From CAYRHN01 sp964424115 (GTDB taxonomy: Bacteria; Chloroflexota; Anaerolineae; Anaerolineales; Anaerolineaceae), in assembly GCA_964424115.1 (NCBI GenBank), contig CAYRHN010000018.1, positions 1 to 64,000 of the forward strand: DNA of 64,000 bases, in the 5' to 3' direction. Below, piece after piece: positions 32,291 to 40,525 of the stretch. The notes below the pieces were generated by a model. The model made no database searches. It saw only the letters and a list, made by a program, of their open reading frames with translations, and was not told the origin of the DNA. A program made the position numbers and the translations under genes. The number at the start of each line of letters is the position of its first letter. Within the stretch, counting starts at the first letter, position 1.

Positions 32291-33793
32291 ATGCTCGAAA
32301 AATTGAAGCAATTGAACGAGAAGTTTGCCGAAGTGGCTGCCATCAGCGAGGCCGCCGCTGCCCTGGCCTGGGACATGCGCACCTACATGCCCGCCGGAGC
32401 CGCCGAATCCCGCTCCGAGCAGCTGGCCGTGCTGACCGAGATCGCCCAACGCAAGGCCACCGCGCCCGAGAACGGCGCGCTGCTGGATGCGCTGGAGGCC
32501 GAGGCCGCCGGGCTGGACCCCGACTCGGACGATGCGCGCATGATCGCCAATTCCCGCCGCGACTATGACCAGGCCACCAAGGTGCCGCCCGAGTTCGTCG
32601 CCGAGCAGGCCCGCGCCGTGGCCATGGCCCAGGATGCCTGGGTGCGCGCCCGCCAGGAATCTAACTTCAGCATCTTCCAGCCCCACATGGAAACCCTGAT
32701 GGAGCTAAGCCGCCGCTTCGTGGGCTTCTTCCCGCCCGCCGACCATCCCTACGACACCCTGCTGGACCAGTTCGAGCCGGGGATGAAGACCGCTGATGTG
32801 AAGCAGATCTTCGATGTCCTGCGCCCCCAGCAGGTGGAGCTGATCCACGCCATTGCCGCCCGCCCGCAGGTGGACGACAGCTTCCTGCACCAGGCCTTCC
32901 CCGAGCAGGCCCAGCTGGATTTCTCGGTCAAGGTAGCCACCGCCTTCGGCTATGACTGGAACTGCGGCCGCCAGGACAAGACCGCCCACCCCTTCACCAT
33001 CAGCCTGGGGCAGGGGGATGTGCGCATCACCACCCGCGTCTATCCCGATTTCCTCAACCCCTGCCTGTTCGGCACCATGCACGAGTCCGGGCATGCCATG
33101 TACGAGCAGGGCGTCAATCCCGCCTACAAACGCACGGCGCTGGCCAACGGCGCTTCGCTGGGCATCCACGAATCGCAGTCGCGCATGTGGGAGAACCTGG
33201 TCGGGCGCTCGCTGCCCTTCTGGACCCACTTCTACCCCGAACTGCAGCAGGCCTTCCCGGCCCAGCTGGGCAATGTGCCGCTGAAGACCTTCTACAAGGG
33301 CATCAACAAGGTTGCGCCTTCGCTGATCCGCGTGGAAGCCGACGAGGCCACCTACAACCTGCACATCATGCTGCGCCTGGAGATCGAGATCGCCCTGCTG
33401 GAGGGCAAGATCGCGGTCAAGGACCTGCCGGAATACTGGAACGCCAAGATGCAGGAATATCTGGGCGTGACCACTCCCAACGACGCGCAGGGCGTGCTGC
33501 AAGACATCCACTGGTCGCAGGGCAGCCTGGGCTACTTCTCCACCTACGCGCTGGGCAACCTGATCTCAGCCCAGTTGTGGGAGAAGATCAACCAGGCCAT
33601 CCCCGACCTGCCGGAGCAGATCGCGCGCGGCGAGTTTGCTGGGCTGCTGGGTTGGCTGCGCAGCAACGTGCACGTCTACGGGCGCAAGTATAAGCCGCAG
33701 GAACTGGTCCAGCGCATCACCGGCGAGAAGATCAACCCCGCCGCATATATGCGTTATTTGAAGCGCAAGTACAGCGAGATCTACGGGCTTTAG
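32291..33793 (+). CDS. Carboxypeptidase Taq (M32 metallopeptidase)
   Basis: 500 aa, the normal family size. The zinc-binding HExxH motif is HESGH at residues 264-268, inside the family signature GTMHESGHAMYEQG, and the later ESQSRMWENLVGRS holds the glutamate that is the third ligand. DIHWSQGSLGYFSTYALGN is the conserved M32 C-terminal stretch. Removes C-terminal amino acids from peptides in the cytoplasm. The next gene starts 2 bp after the stop, so they form an operon with an HTH regulator. Confidence 0.95.
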   Translation: MLEKLKQLNEKFAEVAAISEAAAALAWDMRTYMPAGAAESRSEQLAVLTEIAQRKATAPENGALLDALEAEAAGLDPDSDDARMIANSRRDYDQATKVPPEFVAEQARAVAMAQDAWVRARQESNFSIFQPHMETLMELSRRFVGFFPPADHPYDTLLDQFEPGMKTADVKQIFDVLRPQQVELIHAIAARPQVDDSFLHQAFPEQAQLDFSVKVATAFGYDWNCGRQDKTAHPFTISLGQGDVRITTRVYPDFLNPCLFGTMHESGHAMYEQGVNPAYKRTALANGASLGIHESQSRMWENLVGRSLPFWTHFYPELQQAFPAQLGNVPLKTFYKGINKVAPSLIRVEADEATYNLHIMLRLEIEIALLEGKIAVKDLPEYWNAKMQEYLGVTTPNDAQGVLQDIHWSQGSLGYFSTYALGNLISAQLWEKINQAIPDLPEQIARGEFAGLLGWLRSNVHVYGRKYKPQELVQRITGEKINPAAYMRYLKRKYSEIYGL

Positions 33794-33795
33794 GC

Positions 33796-34419
33796 ATGGT
33801 CCAGCCGGACGATACGCTTTTCATCCGCGACCTGGAGACCCTGCGCGTGATGGTCGATCCGCTGCGTGGGATGATCCTGGAATTGCTGGTGCAGACCCCG
33901 CAGACGATCAAGGAGGCGGCCGAGAAGCTGGGCGCCACGCCCAACAAGCTCTACTACCACTTTGGCCTGCTGGAGAAGCACGGGCTGATCCGTGTAGCGG
34001 AGACGCGCCAGGTGGCGCACCTGCTGGAGAAGGTCTACTGCGCCTCGGCCCGCGCCATCCAGGTCGATCCGGCCCTGGTCAGCATTACCACCCCCGAGGG
34101 GCGGACGGGCATGCGCGAGGCGCTGCTGCCCTTGCTGGACCAGACCCGCGAGGACCTGCTGCGTAGTTTTCAGATCCGCTCGGCAAAGTTCGCTGCCCCA
34201 ACCGGCGCGGCGGAGCCGGAAACCGCCCCGGCCCTGCGGCGGCTGCTGGTCTCGCGTGAGATCAGCCACCTGCCACCCGGCCGCGAGGAGGAATTTCTCG
34301 CCCGCCTGCAGGCGCTGGTGGAGGAGTTCGTGGCCGCCAACCAGGGCCGCCCGGACGCCGCTTCGCCCTCCTATGCCCTGACGGTGGCCTTCTACCCCAG
34401 TTTCTACTACGAGAAGTAG
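33796..34419 (+). CDS. ArsR-type winged-HTH regulator
   Basis: 207 aa. N-terminal wHTH (about 15-75): LRVMVDPLRGMILELLVQTPQTIKEAAEKLG, then TPNKLYYHFGLLEKHGLIRV, which fits ArsR/HTH_20 families. The C-terminal part (85-205) has helices with no metal-binding Cys cluster, as seen in the larger Anaerolineae-type HTH proteins. Separated by 2 bp from the carboxypeptidase gene and followed by a 17-bp hairpin. Target unknown; the neighbouring peptidase is the simplest candidate but that is inference. Confidence 0.85.
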   Translation: MVQPDDTLFIRDLETLRVMVDPLRGMILELLVQTPQTIKEAAEKLGATPNKLYYHFGLLEKHGLIRVAETRQVAHLLEKVYCASARAIQVDPALVSITTPEGRTGMREALLPLLDQTREDLLRSFQIRSAKFAAPTGAAEPETAPALRRLLVSREISHLPPGREEEFLARLQALVEEFVAANQGRPDAASPSYALTVAFYPSFYYEK

Positions 34420-34431
34420 AATAAGTGAATC

Positions 34432-34468
34432 GGGTGTTTTTTCTCGGCGTAGCCGGGAAAAAACACCC
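34432..34468. repeat. 17-bp hairpin between convergent genes
   Basis: GGGTGTTTTTTCTCGGC, loop GTA, GCCGGGAAAAAACACCC (one G-U pair). T-run in the first arm, A-run in the second, the same unusual layout as the hairpin at 19787-19823. Confidence 0.8.
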
Positions 34469-34480
34469 ATTCTATTTAAT

Positions 34481-35806
34481 TTACGGGAACAGCACCGGCA
34501 GCGACTCGGGCGCGTACTGTTCCACCACCTCGTAGCGGATGCCGTTCTCCTTGCAGATGGCCGCGTACAGGTCCACACTCGGGCGGCGGATGCGCGCCTG
34601 CGTCTGCGGGTTCAGGCCCCACAGCCCAAAGCGCTGCGACCAGCCGCGCTCCCACTCGAAATTGTCCACCAGCGACCAGTGGAAATAGCCCTTGACCGGG
34701 ATGTTCTCGTTCACCGCCCGCCAGACCTGGTGCAGATGCTCGACGATGTAGCGCGGGCGCAGGTCGTCGTCGGCGTCCTCCACCCCGTTCTCGGTGATCA
34801 GGATCGGCACCTTGAAGCGGCGCGCCCAGACCAGCGCATCGAACAGCCCCTGCGGCACATGGGCCAGAAAGCCCGTGTCGCTGAGCGGCGCACCCTTGGG
34901 GAAGGTGCGGCGGTGGAACAGCTCCTTGGACGAGAGGCGGAACTCCACCTCGTCCACCGAGTAGTAGTTCAGCCCGAAGAAATCCTGCGTGCCGGCCGCC
35001 TCGGGGATGAAGGCGCGGTGGTTGAGGAAGCCCAGCCGGCCGTTCACCAGCGCGTTGGCAAACGAGCCGTTATAGGCCGCATCGATCACTTTCACCGTCA
35101 GGCGGTCGAGGGGCGACCAGGCGTGTTTGGGGCGCAGGCCGCGGTAATTCAACGCGAAGCCCACCCGCGCCTGCGGCTGGACCTGGTGGATGACCTTGTA
35201 GGCCAGGGCATGCCCGCGCACCAGGTTGGCCAGCACCTGGAAAGCCAGCCCCAGGTTGTTCTTGTTGGGGGGGAAGCCCGCCCCCATCCAGCCGCCCAGG
35301 GTATACACATTCGGTTCGTTGATCGTCACCCAATACGTGCAATAATCCTTGAAGGTCTCCACGGCGCGGCGCACAAAAGCGGCAAAGAGGGCGGGGGCTT
35401 CGGGGTTTTCCCAGCCGCCGCGCTCGGCCAGCCAGAGCGGGTCGCTGAAGTGGTGCAGGGTGATCATGGGGGTGAGGTTGCGCTCGGCCATGCCGCGCAG
35501 CATCGTCAGGTAATAATCCAGGGCGCGTTCGTCCCAGGTATCTGGGGTGGGCTGGATGCGGCTCCATTCCACCGAGAGGCGGTGGGTGTTCTGGCCCGTC
35601 TCGGCGGCGCGGTCGAAATCCTCTTTCCAGCGCCCGCCCCACCAGTCGCAGGCCAGGCCGGAGCGGTCGCCGTTCAGGATACGCCCGGCCGGGTCGGTCT
35701 CCCAGGCATACCAGGTATTGTTGGTGTTTTGGCCTTCCACCTGGTGAGCGGCGGTGGCGGTGCCCCACAAGAAACCGTTGGGGAAGTGATAGGTTGCGGC
35801 TGGCAT
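34481..35806 (-). CDS. GH1 family beta-glucosidase
   Basis: 441 aa. GH1 signatures are intact: N-terminal FPNGFLWGTATAAHQVEG, acid/base Glu164 in TINEPN and nucleophile Glu339 in ITENG. Late FEWERGWSQRFGLW is the usual aglycone/substrate pocket motif. No signal peptide, so it works on sugars taken up as disaccharides or glycosides. AGGATC precedes the ATG. Converges on the HTH gene across a hairpin. Specificity among beta-glucosidase, galactosidase or fucosidase cannot be decided. Confidence 0.94.
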   Translation of the reverse strand: MPAATYHFPNGFLWGTATAAHQVEGQNTNNTWYAWETDPAGRILNGDRSGLACDWWGGRWKEDFDRAAETGQNTHRLSVEWSRIQPTPDTWDERALDYYLTMLRGMAERNLTPMITLHHFSDPLWLAERGGWENPEAPALFAAFVRRAVETFKDYCTYWVTINEPNVYTLGGWMGAGFPPNKNNLGLAFQVLANLVRGHALAYKVIHQVQPQARVGFALNYRGLRPKHAWSPLDRLTVKVIDAAYNGSFANALVNGRLGFLNHRAFIPEAAGTQDFFGLNYYSVDEVEFRLSSKELFHRRTFPKGAPLSDTGFLAHVPQGLFDALVWARRFKVPILITENGVEDADDDLRPRYIVEHLHQVWRAVNENIPVKGYFHWSLVDNFEWERGWSQRFGLWGLNPQTQARIRRPSVDLYAAICKENGIRYEVVEQYAPESLPVLFP

Positions 35807-35993
35807 GGTTGATCCTCCAGGATTGATATAAACTACAAAACAGGCGCCAGGATCGCGTCTAAACGCCCCGTTGCCTCTTGGGGTACTTAGGGGGAAGGTA
35901 TCTTTGCGGTGAGGTTTTTTCCATATCTTAAAAACCTTAGCGTTCCTTTGCGCCTTTACGTCTTTGCGGTTAAACGATTATACCCTCTGAAAA

Positions 35994-36071
35994 GTACAAT
36001 TTTGGTCACTTTTTTCTGCTTAAAAGCGCACAATTTTGGACATTGACAAACCGTGAAAAAATGGGTATAAA
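35994..36071 (+). promoter_or_regulatory. Strong promoter with direct-repeat operator for the phage-like cassette
   Basis: TTGACA (36043-36048), 17-nt spacer, TATAAA (36066-36071). Two direct copies of ACAATTTTGG followed by (T/A)CA lie at 35994-36008 and 36028-36042, 34 bp apart; the second abuts the -35 box. This fits activator or repressor control. The rest of 35807-36123 holds a TTTGCG-type periodic repeat tract (about 35900-35975) and no gene. Confidence 0.8.
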
Positions 36072-36123
36072 CTTATAGAACATTTATTCTATTTTGTTTG
36101 ACTGCCTGAAAGGGGAATCCGGT

Positions 36124-36864
36124 TTGTCCAATTCGCTGCTTCCACCCAAATACTTCAACGTGCCGGTGCGCGTGCTGTTCGATTCGCGCTTCACCCCGGC
36201 TATGCGGGAGACCCTCATCCAGTTGATGAGCCTGGGCTGGAACCAACCGCGCGGACAAACCCCGCCCGTTTCGCTGGCAGTGCTCTCTCGCCTGACCGGT
36301 AAGCCCCTGCGCACCCTGCGCGGGCACATTGCCGCTCTGCGGAACCAGTATGCTGTGCTGCAGTTACAGCTTCCCGCCGACGGACTGATCGCCTTCACCT
36401 TCAGCGAAGAGCTTTATTCGAACCAGCCTGGCGAAATTCTGCCATCCCTAATAGAGGAGGAGGTTCCTTCCAGTCATTCCAAACCTGAAAAAAGATCCCG
36501 TAAAGACCCTCCTCCTCCTCCTGATCTTCTGATTCCGCGCGGCAAAAAACCGCCGCGCACGGCCAAATGCACCGTCTCGGCCGCATTTGCCGCCGAATTG
36601 CAGGCGGAGGGCGTCTTCCCCGAGCAGCTGCAGGAGATCCTTGCCGGGCAGTACAGCGAGGCCAGCCTGCGCGCGCTGCTGCGGCAGGTGCGCGCCGAAA
36701 AACCTGTCTCGGTGGCGGCGGTATTTGTCTATCGGGTGAAGACCGGGGCGGTGCCGGAGCCGTCCAGCCTGTGCGCGGAGTGCGGCTGGGGCGGCGGAAA
36801 GCATGCCCCCGATTGCGGGCGGCGCTATTTGAGCGGCGAATTCGCAGATTGGTTGGACCATTGA
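36124..36864 (+). CDS. Replication-initiator-like winged-helix protein of a phage-like cassette
   Basis: 246 aa from TTG 36124 (AGGGG 9 nt upstream); an earlier TTG at 36094 is less suited. N-terminal domain (about 10-85): FTPAMRETLIQLMSLGWNQ, VSLAVLSRLTGKPLRTLRGHIAAL resembles HTH domains of phage/plasmid replication proteins. A Pro/Lys-rich linker (PPPPPDLLIP) leads to a second helical part and a C-terminal Cys/His cluster CAECGWGGGKHAPDCGRRY, probably a zinc finger. Its stop codon overlaps the next gene's ATG (TGATG). Function is inferred from position and the two DNA-binding-like parts. Confidence 0.75.
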   Translation: MSNSLLPPKYFNVPVRVLFDSRFTPAMRETLIQLMSLGWNQPRGQTPPVSLAVLSRLTGKPLRTLRGHIAALRNQYAVLQLQLPADGLIAFTFSEELYSNQPGEILPSLIEEEVPSSHSKPEKRSRKDPPPPPDLLIPRGKKPPRTAKCTVSAAFAAELQAEGVFPEQLQEILAGQYSEASLRALLRQVRAEKPVSVAAVFVYRVKTGAVPEPSSLCAECGWGGGKHAPDCGRRYLSGEFADWLDH

Positions 36865-37316
36865 TGACCACGATCATTTTCATTCCCGACAAGAAGACCA
36901 CCCTCACGCTGTGGACCCGGGAGCCCAAGGAGGAACTGCTGGGGCGCCTGGAGCGCGGGCAATGGGAGCCTCCGCCGCCCTTCGAGGCGGTGCGGGTGGG
37001 CAAAGTGATGGCGGGCGAGGATTTTGTGGTGGTGATGGGCGAGTCGCTGCGCTCTCCGTTGGCGCGGGCCAGGCGCAAGGCGCGCGTGGCGCGGCTGCGG
37101 GTCAAGGGGCTGTCGCCGCGCTATTTGCGGGTGCTGGAGGGCTTGCAGGAGGGGCTGACCAGCGCGGAGATTGGCTGCAAGCTGGGGATCAGCGCCGTGG
37201 CAGTGGACGGGATCGTACGGCGGCTGCGGGAGCTGTTAGGCGGGACGAATCGGGCCCAGCTGCTGACGCGGGCGCTGGAAATGGAACTGGTGAAAGAGAA
37301 GAAGGAGAAGCAGTGA
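36864..37316 (+). CDS. LuxR/GerE-type HTH regulator of the cassette
   Basis: 150 aa; ATG overlaps the preceding stop, so the two are translationally coupled. The C-terminal 60 residues form a LuxR-type HTH: LSPRYLRVLEGLQEGLTSAEI, then GCKLGISAVAVDGIVRRLREL, and end with a Lys/Glu-rich tail. The N-terminal 80 residues are unrelated to known response-regulator receivers, without the acidic phosphorylation pocket. Probably a transcription regulator of the downstream genes. Confidence 0.82.
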   Translation: MTTIIFIPDKKTTLTLWTREPKEELLGRLERGQWEPPPPFEAVRVGKVMAGEDFVVVMGESLRSPLARARRKARVARLRVKGLSPRYLRVLEGLQEGLTSAEIGCKLGISAVAVDGIVRRLRELLGGTNRAQLLTRALEMELVKEKKEKQ

Positions 37317-37335
37317 AAGCGCAAAAGGAGGAAAA

Positions 37336-37377
37336 ATGCGCATAGACATGTTGGTTGAGGTAAGGAGGCTGCGATGA
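37336..37377 (+). CDS. 13-codon leader peptide
   Basis: ATG after AAGGAGGAAAA, reading MRIDMLVEVRRLR and then TGA. Its stop overlaps the ATG of the next gene (ATGA at 37374-37377), so its translation would couple to the downstream start. Too short to be sure; the strong ribosome-binding site and exact overlap are the evidence. Confidence 0.45.
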   Translation: MRIDMLVEVRRLR

Positions 37378-37802
37378 GCCTGCCCACCCTGAGCGATGCG
37401 CGCGGGCTGGTGCACGGCTTGCTGATGGACAGCGCCGCGCTGATCTACGACAATGCCACCCTCGACCAGTGCTTGCGCCAGGCCCTGGGCGACCTGGGGC
37501 AGGTTTACGGCGGGCTGCCGGCGCTGAAGGACCTGGACGGGGCGCAAGCCACCACGCTGGAGGCGCTGGATGTGCCTGCGCTGGTGCTGGGGGCAGCGGG
37601 CTACGCGGTGCGCGCCCGCTGTGTGGACCTCTCGGAGGTGCACAGCCCCACCGGCGAGGCGCCGCCCGCGCTGCGCGAGGCGGGCAAAGGCCTGCTGGCG
37701 GCCTTCTCCGCTGCGCTGGAGGGGATCCGCTTGCGCCGCTTGCAGAACGCCTCCGGTGTGCCGTATGCGGATGTGCGGGAGGAATTGGAAGATAGGGATT
37801 AG
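37374..37802 (+). CDS. Phage adaptor-like protein
   Basis: 142 aa, mostly helical. Residues 8-48 (DARGLVHGLLMDSAALIYDNATLDQCLRQALGDLG) follow the pattern of head-tail connector/adaptor proteins, where a short helix, a D-x-x-x-x-x-y-s-D-a-x-L and R-Q-A-L helix occur. The rest holds EALDVPALVLGAAGYAVRARCV and a final LRRLQNASGVPYADVREEL, also helical. AAGGAGG precedes the ATG. Weak assignment, but in line with the tail-like genes downstream. Confidence 0.6.
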   Translation: MSLPTLSDARGLVHGLLMDSAALIYDNATLDQCLRQALGDLGQVYGGLPALKDLDGAQATTLEALDVPALVLGAAGYAVRARCVDLSEVHSPTGEAPPALREAGKGLLAAFSAALEGIRLRRLQNASGVPYADVREELEDRD

Positions 37803-37874
37803 CGTACCGTCGTGGGAACAGGAAGATAACACTGACGCAAGATTGCAAGGGCGCATTGAAATCCCGAAGCAGCT

Positions 37875-37942
37875 GTAGGGGCGACAGCACCCGGAGCATA
37901 TCGCGGCTGCTGCCCGGATTCCAGGTTCCGGGTGCTTCGCCC
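37875..37942. repeat. ~68-bp family-J element, inverse copy of 28141-28209
   Basis: GTAGGGGCGACAGCACCCGG ... CCAGGTTCCGGGTGCTTCGC. Spacer 37803-38367 has no credible gene; it also holds a family-B hairpin (37951-37976), an ACGAAA-type periodic tract (38048-38090), and two family-A elements. Confidence 0.75.
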
Positions 37943-38115
37943 TTCTCCCTCCAGGTCTCCGAGACCTTCAGGGTCTGATTGGGGTCGTGAATCTTTTGCC
38001 TGGTTCGCGTTTAGAACCTGTCCTGACGGATCAGAACAGGAGGATCACGAAATATGCGAAAAAAACGAAACACACGAAAAAAAACCCAAGCCAATTCCAT
38101 TGGCGGTCATGCGTA

Positions 38116-38245
38116 AGGGCGGGACGCCATGTTGCGCGAGAGGTCGACCGATGAATAAAGCCCTGCCCGCAGACCGCATTACCGGCGGGCGCGCCTTTGC
38201 TGCGTGCGTGACTATCCAAACCAACATGGCGGCGCGCCCCTACAA
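38116..38245. repeat. Two family-A elements, tandem
   Basis: First copy 38116-38169 (GGGCGGGACGCCATGTTGCG to GCCCTGCCCG), second 38184-38245 (GGCGGGCGCGCCTTTGCTG to CATGGCGGCGCGCCCCTAC). Their orientation is opposite, as at 3161/3244. Confidence 0.75.
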
Positions 38246-38367
38246 GAATCACGCGGTGAAAAAGGAAAACCTTAACGCAAGGGCGCGGGGTCCGGCGCAG
38301 GGGCGGATCCACTCACAAGAAAGCTGTCAACCAAACGCTGTAAATTATCAACTACTAAGGAGGGTCT

Positions 38368-38937
38368 ATGAAAGCGGAATATCTGGCGGCGGTGCGAGAT
38401 GGATTGGGGGAAAGTGGTATCAGCGGAGATATGAAAGCCGGCGGGGGGGCCTGGCTGGGAGACGCAGAGCAGCAGCCGGAAGCTCCCGGCTGTTTGCATT
38501 TGGATGGCAGTATACAAAAGAGTGAAGCAATCGGCTGCCGGGTGTATCGTGAGACTGACCAGGTGATTGGCTCCGGCTCCTGGACCGCAGTTAGCTTCTC
38601 CGCAGCGCAAAAGAACGATTTTGATCTATGGGTAAGCGGCTCAGACATTACCATCCAAAGACCAGGCTTCTACCTGCTGACGGGTTGTGTCACCTGGGAG
38701 AATGGGAGCGCCGTCACCTTGGGTCTGCGCCTGACGGCTGATGGGGCGAACCTGGCTGAAAACATCCAACCAGGCAGCGCCGTGGTGCAAGTTTCGCAGA
38801 ACGTGAGTACAGCGGTTTGGCTGGATGAGGGTCAAGTCGTCAATCTGAAGGTATACCAGGATAGCGTTGGGAACCTGAGCTTGTACGCTGACGAAAGCGG
38901 CGCGTCTCCATGCCTGGCGGCGGTGCGTGTGCCATGA
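38368..38937 (+). CDS. C1q-like / beta-sandwich structural protein of the phage-like cassette
   Basis: 189 aa; AAGGAGG before ATG. The first 50 residues are Gly-rich (GGGAWLGDAEQ). Residues about 58-187 alternate beta-strands with the C1q/TNF-like pattern: TAVSFSAAQKNDFDLWVSGSDITIQRPGFYLLTGCVTW, STAVWLDEGQVVNLKVYQ and ASPCLAAVRV. In phages such domains occur in tail fibre or receptor-binding proteins. The stop codon overlaps the ATG of the next gene by 4 bp, so it is coupled to the tail-like gene. Confidence 0.75.
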   Translation: MKAEYLAAVRDGLGESGISGDMKAGGGAWLGDAEQQPEAPGCLHLDGSIQKSEAIGCRVYRETDQVIGSGSWTAVSFSAAQKNDFDLWVSGSDITIQRPGFYLLTGCVTWENGSAVTLGLRLTADGANLAENIQPGSAVVQVSQNVSTAVWLDEGQVVNLKVYQDSVGNLSLYADESGASPCLAAVRVP

Positions 38938-40457
38938 GGATTAATGTCGGCTCGTATGATCTGGAATGTTTGAGCACTTCGCGGCTGGTGTGGTCTGATG
39001 CCGGCGGGTGTGAGCTTGGAGAAATACACCTTTCTCCTTCCCTCTCTCCTATCCATGGGGAAGAGCTTGTTGGGCTCCTGGGTCAGGCGGTGGAGATATA
39101 TACCTCTCCCTTACCCACCCCTAACCCCTCCCGAAGGGAGGGGTATTATGGGGGAGACAATCCGGCCTGGTGGGGCTTCCTCAATGCTGTGGAAGTAATC
39201 CGCGGGAAGGTGCGCCTGTTGTGGTCTTTGGACAACCTGAGCAATCGCATTCAGGTGGAATATATCCAACTGGATGGAGCTCTGGCCGGCGGCGGCGATC
39301 AGAAGCTAACTGGCTGGAAGGATGATCTTCTGTCTCAGCAGCGTTTTGGCGTCAAGGAATTGCGGCTCGACGATGGATGGAGCACTAACGCGCTGGCGAA
39401 CCGTAAGCGAACCCTGGAGCTTGCGAAGCGCCGGCTGCCCTGGCCCACCTACCTCCCTTCTTCACCTACCCCTAACCCCTCCCGAAGGGAGGGGAACAAT
39501 GGGAGGGAGATCATTCTTTACCTGTCCGGGTGGTGGCAGCGGCTTGGCTGGCGCTACATCTACCAGGACGCGGGGCGAGAAGTGTTTGATGAGCTTGGGA
39601 TTGGCAAGGTCGATCTTGGCGGCTCGGCTGGTTATACCAGGCTGGCTCAGTCCTTCACGGTGGGGGCTGGGGGCTGGCGTGGAGAACAAGCTGCCTTTCT
39701 TATTCGCAAGTATGGCGCGCCGGCGGATACGCTGATAGCAGAACTCTACACGGATAACGCGGGAGCGCCTGGTACTTTGCTCGGTGCCGGCAACCTGGCG
39801 GGCTCTCTATGCTCCTCAGATTACCGCTGGGAAAGCATCCTGTTCGGAACGCAGCCGGTGCTTACAACCGGCGCGGTGTATTGGGTAGTGATACGGCGGT
39901 CGGGGGTAGCGGATCCCAACAATTTCTACCGGCTGCGCTGCAACGAAGAGCTCAGCACGTGGTATACGGGGAGCTTCCGCATGTGGAACGGCTCGGCCTG
40001 GGTGAGTAGAACGCCGAATTGTGATCTAAACTTTCGGGTTTGGGGCCTGGCTGAGATGAGCACACAAGTAACAAACATCGTCAATTATGCCGGCAGCCTG
40101 GGCACGGTGCGGGTTATGAGCACTTCTGGCGAATACTCTAACCCATACATGAGCGGCGCGGTCACCTGCCTGGAAGCAGCGAACAAGCTCCTGGAGCTTG
40201 GGGGCTTGCGTGCCCTGGTGCTGCCGGACAAACAAGTGCTGATCTCGGAGCGTCCCACGGAAGCCGGGGATTACGGTCTGAGCAAGGATGGGCAGATTAT
40301 TCGGCTGGATGGTTCTCCGGCTGCGCCTGGGGTTGGAGTGGCTGGGGAATATCTGACGGCTCCGGGTTGGGGCTGGAACGCTGGGGGAGATATGAGCTCG
40401 CGCTACGTTGCGCGGGCGGGCTGGTCTCCTGCCGGCGGGTGGATGATCTACGAATAA
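38934..40457 (+). CDS. Tail-like structural protein with choice-of-anchor-R-like domain, repeat-invaded
   Basis: 507 aa; ATG overlaps the preceding stop (ATGA). The N-terminal part is beta-rich (RINVGSYDLECLSTSRLVW). Residues about 225-370 resemble the choice-of-anchor R domain (ADTLIAELYTDNAGAPGTLLGAG ... TTGAVYWVVIRRSG). A third part reads VTNIVNYAGSLGTVRVMSTS. Two in-frame copies of a 26-bp palindrome give the peptide TPNPSRREG at about residues 63-70 and 180-187; they look inserted. No signal peptide. The function in host attachment or tail structure is inferred from the neighbourhood. Confidence 0.7.
   Translation: MRINVGSYDLECLSTSRLVWSDAGGCELGEIHLSPSLSPIHGEELVGLLGQAVEIYTSPLPTPNPSRREGYYGGDNPAWWGFLNAVEVIRGKVRLLWSLDNLSNRIQVEYIQLDGALAGGGDQKLTGWKDDLLSQQRFGVKELRLDDGWSTNALANRKRTLELAKRRLPWPTYLPSSPTPNPSRREGNNGREIILYLSGWWQRLGWRYIYQDAGREVFDELGIGKVDLGGSAGYTRLAQSFTVGAGGWRGEQAAFLIRKYGAPADTLIAELYTDNAGAPGTLLGAGNLAGSLCSSDYRWESILFGTQPVLTTGAVYWVVIRRSGVADPNNFYRLRCNEELSTWYTGSFRMWNGSAWVSRTPNCDLNFRVWGLAEMSTQVTNIVNYAGSLGTVRVMSTSGEYSNPYMSGAVTCLEAANKLLELGGLRALVLPDKQVLISERPTEAGDYGLSKDGQIIRLDGSPAAPGVGVAGEYLTAPGWGWNAGGDMSSRYVARAGWSPAGGWMIYE
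39118..39143. repeat. 26-bp palindromic repeat, copy 1 (inside coding sequence)
   Basis: CCCCTAA plus the palindrome CCCCTCCCGAAGGGAGGGG. Identical copies at 39469-39494, 40481-40506 and 41172-41197. Confidence 0.9.
39469..39494. repeat. 26-bp palindromic repeat, copy 2 (inside coding sequence)
   Basis: Identical to copy 1 and in the same reading register, encoding PNPSRREG again. Confidence 0.9.
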
Positions 40458-40480
40458 CCTACCCCTCCCTAACCTACCTA

Positions 40481-40506
40481 CCCCTAACCCCTCCCGAAGG
40501 GAGGGG
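40481..40506. repeat. 26-bp palindromic repeat, copy 3 (between genes)
   Basis: Identical to copies 1 and 2; lies between the tail-like gene and the lysozyme gene, just before its ribosome-binding site. A partial CCTACCCCTCCCTAACC precedes it. Confidence 0.9.
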
Positions 40507-40525
40507 AACTATGGAGAGAGGAACT

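Noticed and set aside
37932..38525. Plus-strand 197-codon frame before the phage-like structural genes
   Set aside because: It runs through family-A, family-B and ACGAAA repeats and continues out of frame into the 38368 gene.
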